Source: Chryseobacterium aquifrigidense (GTDB taxonomy: Bacteria > Bacteroidota > Bacteroidia > Flavobacteriales > Weeksellaceae). Taken from it: a DNA stretch of 64,000 bases. The position numbers and the translations under genes are program-made. Numbering within the stretch: the first letter of the stretch is position 1; each line of letters starts with the position of its first letter. A model generated the notes under the pieces. The model saw only the letters and a program-made list of their open reading frames with translations. It was not told where the DNA came from and made no database searches. Positions 44,878 through 51,840 of this stretch are shown one piece after another. The DNA lies in assembly GCF_006716485.1 (NCBI RefSeq), contig NZ_VFPD01000001.1:210760-274759 (forward strand), written 5' to 3'.

Positions 44878-47004
44878 TTACTTAGTAATCCCTTCCAGTT
44901 TAAACATGAAAGCATATACCAAAGCCAGATCCTTCAGATAGTCAAATCTTCCTGAAGCTCCACCGTGGCCATATGCCATATCTGTTTTGAGTAGCAATAC
45001 ATTTTTATCCGTTTTCATATCTCTTAGCTTGGCAACCCATTTTGCAGGTTCAAAATATTGTACCTGAGAATCATGTAATCCTGTTGTTACCAAAAGATTC
45101 GGATAGTTTTTCTTCTCAATATTCTCATATGGAGAATAGGATTTCATATAGAAGTAGGCTCCTTTATTGTTCGGATTTCCCCATTCGTCATATTCATTGG
45201 TAGTCAATGGAATACTGGTGTCAAGCATTGTGTTAACTACATCTACAAACGGAACCTGTGAAATAACACCATTCCATAAAGTTGGGCTCATATTAGCTAT
45301 AGCACCCATCAGAAGCCCTCCTGCACTTCCTCCCTGAGCATAAAGGTGTTTAGGTGAAGTATATTTTTCTTTAACCAGATATTCTCCCGCATCAATGAAA
45401 TCAGTAAATGTGTTTTTCTTTTTCATCATTTTTCCGTCTTCATACCATTGTCTTCCCATTTCCTGACCACCGCGGATGTGGGCAATGGCATAGGCAAAAC
45501 CTCGGTCCAAAAGACTCAGTCTGGTGCTGCTGAAACTGGCATCCATAGAACTTCCGTAAGAACCGTAAGCGTAGAGTAGAAGTGGGTTGTTTCCATCTTT
45601 TTTCAACCCTTTTTTATAAACAATGGAGATTGGAATTTTCGTTCCGTCTTTTGCCGTAGCGAACAGTCTTTCTGTTGTATAATTATCTTTATTGTAACCT
45701 CCCAGAACCTCCTGTTGTTTTAAAAGAACTCGTTTTCCGGTTTTTAAATCCTGTTCAAACTGAGAACTTGGTGTAATCATGGAAGTATACCCAAAACGGA
45801 AATTATCTGTGTTATATTCAGGGTTATCCAGTGAATAAACGGTATAAGTAGGTTCGTCAAATTTCAGAAATTCCTTTTTCCCTGTTTTTCTATCATAAAT
45901 TACCAGTTGGGAAAGTCCGTTTTGTCTTTCACTGAATATCAGATAATTTTTAAATGCAGTAACATCCTCCATCAGAACATCTTTTCTGTGTGGAATAAAA
46001 TCCTTCCAGTTTTCAACTCCCGTTTTATTTAAAGGAGTTTCTACAATCTTAAAGTTAAGAGCATTTTTATTGGTTGTTACCAGAAATTTATCCTCAAGAG
46101 AAGTTACATCATAAAGTACATTACTGATCCTGGGCTGAAAAATTTTGAAATTTCCATTAGGATCATTGGCATCCAGATATCGGGTTTCAGAAGAAGTGGT
46201 AGCACGCGAGTCGATCAGGATAAATTTTTTGTTTTTTGTTTTTCCTACACTGATATAGTTGGTTTTATCTTTTTCTTCATATACCAAAATATCTTTACTG
46301 GAATCTGTTTCCAGTGTGTGTCTGAAAATTTTTTCTGTTAAAAGAGTTTCAGGATTTTTTGAAGTGTAGAAAATTGTTTTGTTGTCATTGGCCCATGTTG
46401 CAGAACCAGTGGTGTTTTTAATACCAAGATCCGTGATTTTCCCTGTAGAAAGATCTTTTAAAAATAACTTGTACTGCCTTCTGGAGACATCATCCACTCC
46501 GTAGATCATTTTTGTATTATCCGGACTGATGCTGAAGCCGGAAGCTGAATAGTAAGGATGCCCTTCCGCCATTTTATCCACATCCAGAAGAATTTCTTCC
46601 GGAGCAGTAAGGCTGCCTTTCTTTCTGCAGTATTTAAAATATTGTTTTCCGGTCTCTGTGCGGCTGTAGTAGTAATATCCATTTCTAAAAACAGGTACAG
46701 ATTCATCCTTCTCTTTGATTCTGGCTTTCATTTCCTGGAAAAGCTTTTCTCTGAAAGGTTCAGTATCCTTCATCATGCCTTCCCAATAGGTGTTTTCAGC
46801 CTTTAAATAATCAACAACCTTGGTAGAATCTTTTCCTTTTTTAAAATAATCAATCATCCAGTAATAAGGATCATTTACCTTATCACCGTGGATTTCTCTG
46901 ATATGTTCCTGCTTTTCTGCAACAGGAACCTTCATGTCCGGAAATTGCTGGGATTGAAATATAGATGCACTCATTACTAATAGTCCTAGATAAGTTTTTT
47001 TCAT
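44878..47004 (-). CDS. S9 family prolyl oligopeptidase (protease II-like)
   Basis: 708 residues with a signal peptide (MKKTYLGLLVMSASIFQSQQ). The first about 430 residues form a beta-propeller (YYWMIDYFKKGKDSTK start, many repeats) and the last 270 the alpha/beta hydrolase domain. The nucleophile elbow is LYAQGGSAGGLLMGAIANM, the Asp is in the TGLHDSQVQYFEPAKW region, and the His in DMAYGHGGASGRFDYLKDLA. It hydrolyses short peptides, cutting after basic residues or proline depending on branch. Periplasmic location is inferred from the signal peptide. The gene sits 29 bp downstream of the TerB-like gene. Confidence 0.9.
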   Translation of the reverse strand: MKKTYLGLLVMSASIFQSQQFPDMKVPVAEKQEHIREIHGDKVNDPYYWMIDYFKKGKDSTKVVDYLKAENTYWEGMMKDTEPFREKLFQEMKARIKEKDESVPVFRNGYYYYSRTETGKQYFKYCRKKGSLTAPEEILLDVDKMAEGHPYYSASGFSISPDNTKMIYGVDDVSRRQYKLFLKDLSTGKITDLGIKNTTGSATWANDNKTIFYTSKNPETLLTEKIFRHTLETDSSKDILVYEEKDKTNYISVGKTKNKKFILIDSRATTSSETRYLDANDPNGNFKIFQPRISNVLYDVTSLEDKFLVTTNKNALNFKIVETPLNKTGVENWKDFIPHRKDVLMEDVTAFKNYLIFSERQNGLSQLVIYDRKTGKKEFLKFDEPTYTVYSLDNPEYNTDNFRFGYTSMITPSSQFEQDLKTGKRVLLKQQEVLGGYNKDNYTTERLFATAKDGTKIPISIVYKKGLKKDGNNPLLLYAYGSYGSSMDASFSSTRLSLLDRGFAYAIAHIRGGQEMGRQWYEDGKMMKKKNTFTDFIDAGEYLVKEKYTSPKHLYAQGGSAGGLLMGAIANMSPTLWNGVISQVPFVDVVNTMLDTSIPLTTNEYDEWGNPNNKGAYFYMKSYSPYENIEKKNYPNLLVTTGLHDSQVQYFEPAKWVAKLRDMKTDKNVLLLKTDMAYGHGGASGRFDYLKDLALVYAFMFKLEGITK

Positions 47005-47033
47005 GGTATTTTTGTTTTGGATCGGTGTTTAGA

Positions 47034-47381
47034 TTATAGTCCCCAAAGATTTTTCAACAGTACGTAGAAAGTATGTTCTTCTTCAGTTACTTTATTATCA
47101 GCTTTGATCAACGATTTTGCAAACTGAACAAATTTGACACGTTCATCCTCTGTAGAATCATCATGGAAACATCTCGCATGGAATTCAAAATGATCTTTCC
47201 ATTCTTCAGGCTGCAAAAGAGCCAGTGTGTCTAATTCATTGTCAAGATTCATCCTGAAAGGAAATTCATCTGCCATATATTGCTGTACCAGCATTCCTTC
47301 CTCAGGAGCAAATTCTCCGTCTACAGAAGAAAGAATCATTAATAAGTGATAACCGGCAATTGATTTATTTGATTTTTGCAT
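47034..47381 (-). CDS. TerB-family protein
   Basis: 115 residues, soluble, all-helical, with the TerB-like pattern LLMILSSVDGEFAPEEGMLV (acidic residues on a helix pair) and EDERVKFVQFAKSLIKADNKVTEEE further on. TerB proteins are named from the tellurite-resistance cluster and bind metal at their acidic helices; here no terC/D neighbour exists, so the role is unknown. It may form an operon with the S9 peptidase downstream (29-bp gap). A 7-bp tandem repeat precedes it (47417-47461). Confidence 0.7.
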   Translation of the reverse strand: MQKSNKSIAGYHLLMILSSVDGEFAPEEGMLVQQYMADEFPFRMNLDNELDTLALLQPEEWKDHFEFHARCFHDDSTEDERVKFVQFAKSLIKADNKVTEEEHTFYVLLKNLWGL

Positions 47382-47416
47382 GAGCTGTTGTATGTTTAAG
47401 TTTAGTGTTTAAATTT

Positions 47417-47461
47417 GATGATTGATGATTGATGATTGATGATTGATGATTGATGATTGAT
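47417..47461. repeat. Heptanucleotide tandem repeat (GATGATT)n
   Basis: About 6.4 perfect copies of GATGATT. A matching inverted-orientation run (ATCATCA-type) lies at about 49500-49530, and further ATTCATC runs lie near 49405. Seven-base units can change copy number and shift spacing between promoter and gene. Confidence 0.85.
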
Positions 47462-47517
47462 CAACGATTGGCTCTCGTCAAAAAGATCATTTATCGTTCA
47501 TCATTGATCATTTATAA

Positions 47518-48627
47518 TTAATTAACGTAGTCCTTTGCAGGCTGTTTGTCTACAATTTTTCCATTTTCAAGGATCAGTACAAAAGGATTGCTTCTCGCTA
47601 TCGTTTTGATGGCAGTCCCGTCCATTAGTACATTTTTGATAGTTTTAAAAGTATTAGGCTCTGTGGAAACACCATAGATAAGAGCCCCTTTCTGGGTATT
47701 TACTTTCGCTTCCACTTTCTGAAGCAGATCTGCAGGAACATCTTTTGGATGGTATGAAAACACCAGAACAGCTTTAGGAGCGTTAATGATTTCCTTGGTA
47801 ACTTCCATTCCTGTAGGATCTTCAATCTTAAATTTTACAATTTCAGATTTATAACCTTCCTTGATCAATACAGATTCATTCTTCCCATCCTCAATTTTCC
47901 AGGGAGATCCTTCTGCCCAGTATTCTGTTTTTTTGATATAATCATCCTGATTTACTTTTACAACAGCTCCTGTCTTCTGATTTTTCAGGGTGTAGAAAGT
48001 TTTATATTCTGAAGGATTTTTATCAATTTTTGCTTTTTCAGCTTTTATATCAGTCCCTACTTTATAATCACGGAAATCAATGATCGGTTCATGCATAATT
48101 CCCTGTGCCATAACGTAGATCATTCCTAAAGAGAATACTGTTAAAAGGATATATTTGAATGTGTTGGAAGACTCTTTTTGAGTAATTCCGTACTCATCTT
48201 TTTTACGGAAATCTTTTCTGTACAGAACAAAAAGGATAATCAATCCCACAAGCAGTACAACATCCTTAAGGAAGCTCTGCCAGGGCGTAAATTTGATGGC
48301 ATCACCAAAACATCCACAGTCTGTTACCACATTGAAATACGCTGAATAGAATGTAAGGAATCCAAAGAAGATACAAAGTGCAATTAATATGGACAAGGTA
48401 AATTTAAGCTTTAATTTAAGCAGCAGCATAAATCCTAAGAAAAGCTCCAGTACCACTACAATAATGGAAAACAGCAGGGCAAACTTTTCTAAAAATGGCA
48501 TGTTGAAAACCGGAGGCGCAAAATATTCTTCCATTTTGAAAGAAAAACCTACCAGATCCACGGCTTTCACAAAGCCTGAAAGGATAAAAATAACAGCAAT
48601 AATAAAGCGTAATAAACCTTTGAGCAT
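47518..48627 (-). CDS. BT_3928-type DoxX/MauE-like membrane protein
   Basis: 369 residues. Residues 1-150 contain four hydrophobic helices of DoxX/MauE type, and the motif TDCGCFGDAIKFTPW (about residues 102-116) with a Cys pair that is typical of MauE-like redox membrane proteins. The C-terminal about 200 residues are periplasmic or cytosolic and end in a thioredoxin-like fold (PKAVLVFSYHPKDVPADLLQ; AIKTIARSNPFVLILENGKI) without a CxxC. This resembles the BT_3928 family, widespread in Bacteroidota with unknown function, possibly linked to quinone or disulfide chemistry. It follows DUF1599 with a 1-bp gap. Confidence 0.85.
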   Translation of the reverse strand: MLKGLLRFIIAVIFILSGFVKAVDLVGFSFKMEEYFAPPVFNMPFLEKFALLFSIIVVVLELFLGFMLLLKLKLKFTLSILIALCIFFGFLTFYSAYFNVVTDCGCFGDAIKFTPWQSFLKDVVLLVGLIILFVLYRKDFRKKDEYGITQKESSNTFKYILLTVFSLGMIYVMAQGIMHEPIIDFRDYKVGTDIKAEKAKIDKNPSEYKTFYTLKNQKTGAVVKVNQDDYIKKTEYWAEGSPWKIEDGKNESVLIKEGYKSEIVKFKIEDPTGMEVTKEIINAPKAVLVFSYHPKDVPADLLQKVEAKVNTQKGALIYGVSTEPNTFKTIKNVLMDGTAIKTIARSNPFVLILENGKIVDKQPAKDYVN

Positions 48628-48628
48628 A

Positions 48629-49195
48629 TTAAATATTTTTGGGTTCGAATTGATTTTCTTTTTCCGAGAACTTGATCAGGCAGAAGACCGCATAATTCAG
48701 CATATCGAAATAGTTGGCATCAAGCCCCTCTGAAACGATTGTTTTTCCCTGATTGTCCTCAATCTGTTTAGTTCTTAATACTTTTTGATAAATAAGATCC
48801 GTGATTGAAGAGATTCTCATATCCCTCCATGCTTCACCATAATCATGATTTTTCCTTTCCATCAAAGCTTTTGCTTCATTGGCATATGTATCATACAGAC
48901 CTAAAATTTCTTCTTTATTTTCATTGAAATCATTGGAAAGACCTTTTTCCAGCTGGATAAGTCCAATGATAGAATAGTTCACAATCGCGATAAATTCATC
49001 TTCCTCACTCTCATCCACCATTTTTTTATCAGTCATCTGCAATGTACGGATCCTGTTGACTTTAATATAAATCTGATCTGTAATGGAACTTGGTCGTAAA
49101 ACCCTCCATGCCGCACCATAATCCTGCAATTTTTTACCGAAAAGATCACGGCACTGACTGATAATTTTCTCGAACTGTACTGATGTTTTTAGCAT
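48629..49195 (-). CDS. DUF1599 protein with internal duplication
   Basis: 188 residues in two homologous halves. First copy about 18-95: KLQDYGAAWRVLRPSSITDQ IY and KVNRIRTLQ, then NYSIIGLIQLEKG. Second copy about 105-180: KNHDYGEAWRDMRISSITDL IY and KVLRTKQIE, then NYAVFCLIKFSE. The DYG-AWR-SSITD core and the paired helices suggest a MazG-like helical fold, perhaps a nucleotide-binding protein, but the function is unknown. It is the first gene of the operon with BT_3928-type and probably TerB/S9 genes downstream. Confidence 0.85.
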   Translation of the reverse strand: MLKTSVQFEKIISQCRDLFGKKLQDYGAAWRVLRPSSITDQIYIKVNRIRTLQMTDKKMVDESEEDEFIAIVNYSIIGLIQLEKGLSNDFNENKEEILGLYDTYANEAKALMERKNHDYGEAWRDMRISSITDLIYQKVLRTKQIEDNQGKTIVSEGLDANYFDMLNYAVFCLIKFSEKENQFEPKNI

Positions 49196-49212
49196 AAATT
49201 TTCTTAATCTTC

Positions 49213-49220
49213 CAAATATA
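49213..49220 (-). promoter_or_regulatory. -7 promoter element, DUF1599 operon
   Basis: TATATTTG on the minus strand matches TAnnTTTG exactly, 17 bp before the ATG at 49195. Confidence 0.5.
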
Positions 49221-49249
49221 CGAATTCGGTTTTAGATTTTTGAATTTGA

Positions 49250-49395
49250 CGACGGGAGTTTGTGAGTGAGAGGGTTTGAGGGTGGGAGAGTTTGAGAGTT
49301 TCGGGATTCGAGTTGTTGGGTTGGAGGGTTTTAGAGTAAGAGGAGGTTAGGGTTGTAGAGTGGGAGAGTGTGAAAGTGTAGGAGTTAAACTCATA
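49250..49395. repeat. Purine-rich low-complexity intergenic stretch
   Basis: The plus strand is made of GAGGGT, GAGAGTTTGAG and GGGAGAGTG-like fragments, a strongly strand-biased block. The same style occurs at about 1150-1200, and the complementary style at 39420-39500. The whole gap 49196-49550 holds this block, scattered ATTCATC repeats and the folP promoter. Confidence 0.6.
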
Positions 49396-49481
49396 ACTTG
49401 TAATTCATCATTCATCATTTATTATTAATAACTTCCAGCCTATAATTTCTAATTTCTTCTCATTAAAAACGCATAAATCAC

Positions 49482-49489
49482 TAATTTTG
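49482..49489 (+). promoter_or_regulatory. -7 promoter element, folP
   Basis: TAATTTTG matches TAnnTTTG exactly; the heptamer run ATCATCAATC lies between it and the folP start. Confidence 0.5.
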
Positions 49490-49550
49490 TACTGCAGAAA
49501 TCAATCATCAATCATCAATCATCAATTATCATTCATCAACTATAAACTCC

Positions 49551-50417
49551 ATGCTCCCCAACCCTCCAACCCTCCAACCCCCAAACTCTGCAGCCTGCTC
49601 AATCAACTGCAACGGCCGATTAGTACAGCTGGACACTCCAAAGATCATGGGAATCCTCAATATGACTCCGGATTCTTTCTCTGACGGCGGAAAATTCAAT
49701 AATGAAAAATCAGCGTTGAATCATGCTGAAAAACTGTTGAAGGACGGAGCCGAAATATTGGATATCGGTCCGCAATCTACACGTCCCAAAGCAGAATTTT
49801 TAAACGCTTCTGACGAAATAAACAGGATCGGAAATATCATCTCTCTGATCAAAAAAGAATTTCCGGAAGCCCTCATTTCCTTGGATACTTTTTATGCAGA
49901 AACCGTAAGATTCGGGTTTAATGAAGGAATTGATCTGATCAACGATATTTCAGGCGGGCAATATGATGCAGAAATGTTTGATACAGCTGCTGATACCAAG
50001 CTTCCTTACATTCTGATGCATGTAAATCCTTCCTACGAAACCATGCATGATAAAATAAAGTTTGAAGATATTACACTGGAAGTAAATCAATATTTTGCTA
50101 AAAAAACAAAACAACTTTTAGAAAAAGGAGTGAATGACATTATTCTGGATCCCGGTTTTGGTTTCGGAAAAACTGGAGAAGACCAGATGAAAATGATTAA
50201 GGAAGTTGAATATCTCGGGTTTGGAAAATTTCCTCTTTTAATAGGTATTTCCAGAAAGTCATTTATCTACAAACCACTGGGAAAATCACCTTTGGATATC
50301 AATGAGGAAACACAGAAACTTCATAGGAAAGTGTTGGAACAGGGGGTAAAGATTTTAAGAGTTCATGATGTGGCTGAAGCAAAGGAAACACTGAACCATT
50401 TTTTACGAAAAAAATAA
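49551..50417 (+). CDS. folP: Dihydropteroate synthase
   Basis: Condenses 4-aminobenzoate with dihydropterin pyrophosphate to dihydropteroate, the sulfonamide target. 288 residues. Family blocks: PKIMGILNMTPDSFSDGGKF (about residues 29-48; first signature), DIGPQSTRPKAEF (second signature), INDISGG, YILMHVNPSYETMH, DIILDPGFGFGKTGEDQ and LIGISRKSF. The first about 20 residues (MLPNPPTLQPPNSAACSINC) are encoded by CCAACCCTCC-type low-complexity DNA, an unusual N-terminus; the conserved domain begins near residue 20. No nearer in-frame ATG lies before the signature except the one in GILNM, which would cut the domain, so 49551 is used. Confidence 0.9.
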   Translation: MLPNPPTLQPPNSAACSINCNGRLVQLDTPKIMGILNMTPDSFSDGGKFNNEKSALNHAEKLLKDGAEILDIGPQSTRPKAEFLNASDEINRIGNIISLIKKEFPEALISLDTFYAETVRFGFNEGIDLINDISGGQYDAEMFDTAADTKLPYILMHVNPSYETMHDKIKFEDITLEVNQYFAKKTKQLLEKGVNDIILDPGFGFGKTGEDQMKMIKEVEYLGFGKFPLLIGISRKSFIYKPLGKSPLDINEETQKLHRKVLEQGVKILRVHDVAEAKETLNHFLRKK

Positions 50418-50431
50418 AAAGTGCAAAAAAA

Positions 50432-50462
50432 TTTGTGAGTAATTAAAAAGTTTATACATTTG
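50432..50462 (+). promoter_or_regulatory. ilv operon promoter (-33 TTTG, -7 TACATTTG)
   Basis: TTTG at 50432-50435, 19 bases, then TACATTTG at 50455-50462: both Bacteroidota sigma elements with the usual spacing. The leader ATG follows 4 nt later. Confidence 0.75.
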
Positions 50463-50466
50463 CAGT

Positions 50467-50550
50467 ATGAATTTTACGAATCAGAAAAATATTATTGTCA
50501 TTTCTATTATTGCTGTTGTCATTAACAACAGTAAGGAAACGGCATTTTAA
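50467..50550 (+). CDS. ilv leader peptide 1 (27 residues, Ile/Val-rich)
   Basis: An ATG frame that starts MNFTNQK and continues NIIVISIIAVVI, then NNSKETAF and TAA: six Ile and three Val codons, no Leu. The ATG lies 4 nt after the -7 box, so translation probably starts at the 5' end of the transcript. The last codons contain GGAAACGG (50535-50542), which can pair with CCGTTTC (50580-50586) of terminator 1 as an antiterminator. Stalling at Ile/Val codons would keep this segment free. Too short for gene callers. Confidence 0.85.
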   Translation: MNFTNQKNIIVISIIAVVINNSKETAF

Positions 50551-50575
50551 ATAGATTTTAATTTAAATTATATAT

Positions 50576-50608
50576 AAAACCGTTTCAAATTATGAAACGG
50601 TTTTTTTT
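50576..50608 (+). terminator. ilv attenuator terminator 1
   Basis: AAAACCGTTTCA, 5-nt loop, TGAAACGGTTTT then a T8 run. It follows leader peptide 1 by 26 bp. Confidence 0.92.
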
Positions 50609-50635
50609 GTTTTTAATTTTTTATAGTATAAAAAT

Positions 50636-50692
50636 ATGTATCAGTTATTATCCGTAATTATTATCGTCATTATTATTCCCTTGCGTTTGTGA
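50636..50692 (+). CDS. ilv leader peptide 2 (18 residues, Leu/Val/Ile-rich)
   Basis: MYQLLSVIIIVIIIPLRL followed by TGA: six Ile, two Val and four Leu codons in 18 codons. It begins 28 bp after the T run of terminator 1, with no -7 element in between, so it is read only if terminator 1 is passed. GTGAGAAGG (50689-50697), overlapping the stop codon, can pair with CCTCTCAC (50726-50733) of terminator 2 as an antiterminator (one bulged A). Normal translation to the stop codon would cover it and favour termination. Confidence 0.85.
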   Translation: MYQLLSVIIIVIIIPLRL

Positions 50693-50722
50693 GAAGGAAC
50701 ATGTATGACTGTACATATATTG

Positions 50723-50753
50723 AGCCCTCTCACATTGTGAGAGGGCTTTTTTT
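50723..50753 (+). terminator. ilv attenuator terminator 2
   Basis: AGCCCTCTCAC, loop ATT, GTGAGAGGGCT, then a T7 run, 35 bp before ilvE. An upstream ATGTA/TACAT mini-hairpin lies near 50700-50717. Confidence 0.93.
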
Positions 50754-50787
50754 ATTCCCATTTTTAATTTTTTTAAACCTCTATAAC

Positions 50788-51660
50788 ATGTATTACAACG
50801 ACGACACGACCATCTACTTTGACGGAAAATTTATGAAAGCAAAAGATGCCGGAACAGATCTTTACGGACAATCACTTCACTATGGGTATTCTGTTTTTGA
50901 AGGAATTAAATCCTATAGCACAGATCATGGAACTCAAATTTTCAAAGCGAAAGAACATTATGAAAGGTTAAAAAGATCAGCTGAATTAATGCATATTCCC
51001 TTCGATTATTCCGTAAACCAGCTTACAGAACTTACCTATGAACTTCTGGACCGTAATGGGTTTACAGATGCTTATATCCGTCCATTGGTTACGTGCTCTC
51101 CCAATATGTCACTTTCAAAAGGACAAAAATCTTATCTGTCGCTTCTGGCCTGGGAATGGAACAACGGCTATCTGGCAGATAAAATGAAAATTATGACTTC
51201 CCCTTTTCAACGTCCTAATCCTAAGGCTTTCAAGGTTGAAGCCAAAGTAGGAGGACATTATGTAAACTCAATATTAGCCTGTCAGGATGCCAAAGATAAA
51301 GGCTATGACGAAGCACTGGTTCTGGACGAAAACGGAAATGTTGCTGAGAGTTCGGGCGCTAATGTGTTCTACGAAAAAGATGGGGTTTTATATACTCCAG
51401 CTAAAGGAAGTATCCTTCCGGGAATCACAAGACAAACCGTGATGGAGATTTGTAATGAGCTTAATATCCCTGTGGAAGAAACCTTTTTTAAACCTGAAGA
51501 AATGAGGGGTGCTGAAGCTGGTTTTTTCTGTGGTACAGCAGCAGAAATTGTAGCCCTGGATTCACTTGATGATGTTCCCTTTACCAGAAACTGGGAAAAT
51601 ACGGCTAGCAGTAGAGTACAGCAGGCATATTTGAAATTGGTAAGAGTTCTGTCATTGTAG
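50788..51660 (+). CDS. ilvE: Branched-chain amino-acid aminotransferase
   Basis: PLP enzyme interconverting 2-oxo acids and Leu/Ile/Val with glutamate. 290 residues from the ATG at 50788. A frame open from 50689 would start inside leader 2 and span terminator 2, so it is rejected. Family blocks: GQSLHYGYSVFEGIKSY, YIRPLVTCSPN, FKVEAKVGGHYVNSILACQD (the PLP Lys should be that in EAKVGG), DEALVLDENGNVAESSGANVF and SILPGITRQTVMEI. First structural gene of the ilv operon. It is 180 bp upstream of ilvD, a gap that contains a 27-codon frame. Confidence 0.95.
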   Translation: MYYNDDTTIYFDGKFMKAKDAGTDLYGQSLHYGYSVFEGIKSYSTDHGTQIFKAKEHYERLKRSAELMHIPFDYSVNQLTELTYELLDRNGFTDAYIRPLVTCSPNMSLSKGQKSYLSLLAWEWNNGYLADKMKIMTSPFQRPNPKAFKVEAKVGGHYVNSILACQDAKDKGYDEALVLDENGNVAESSGANVFYEKDGVLYTPAKGSILPGITRQTVMEICNELNIPVEETFFKPEEMRGAEAGFFCGTAAEIVALDSLDDVPFTRNWENTASSRVQQAYLKLVRVLSL

Positions 51661-51740
51661 ATTTTTAGAATTTAAATATCTGATTATTAAATAAATAGAT
51701 TCATTCTTTAAACTATTGAATATTGTAATTTTTATAAAAA

Positions 51741-51824
51741 ATGAAAATGAAAAGAATATTACAAAATGTAGTTTTGGATCAAAATTTAGTAAAGAACTCC
51801 ATTTCAGGAAGAGGAAAAGAATAG
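51741..51824 (+). CDS. Small ORF between ilvE and ilvD (27 residues), uncertain
   Basis: ATG at 51741 begins [20 protein letters not shown] and ends GRGKE, stop TAG at 51822-51824, 16 bp before the ilvD ATG. There is no terminator after it and no branched-chain residue run like the leader peptides, so it is unlikely to be a third attenuator. It might be translationally coupled to ilvD or simply be noise. Confidence 0.25.
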   Translation: MKMKRILQNVVLDQNLVKNSISGRGKE

Positions 51825-51840
51825 AAAATGTAGGAAAAGT

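Noticed and set aside
47417..47461. CRISPR array
   Set aside because: The repeat unit is 7 bp without spacers and no cas gene is in the window; it is a microsatellite.
50689..50787. Longer start for ilvE, adding 33 residues
   Set aside because: This segment overlaps leader peptide 2 and contains attenuator terminator 2; the conserved transaminase sequence starts at the ATG at 50788.
51741..51824. A third ilv leader peptide
   Set aside because: The frame has few Ile/Leu/Val runs and no terminator follows, so it is kept only as an uncertain small ORF.
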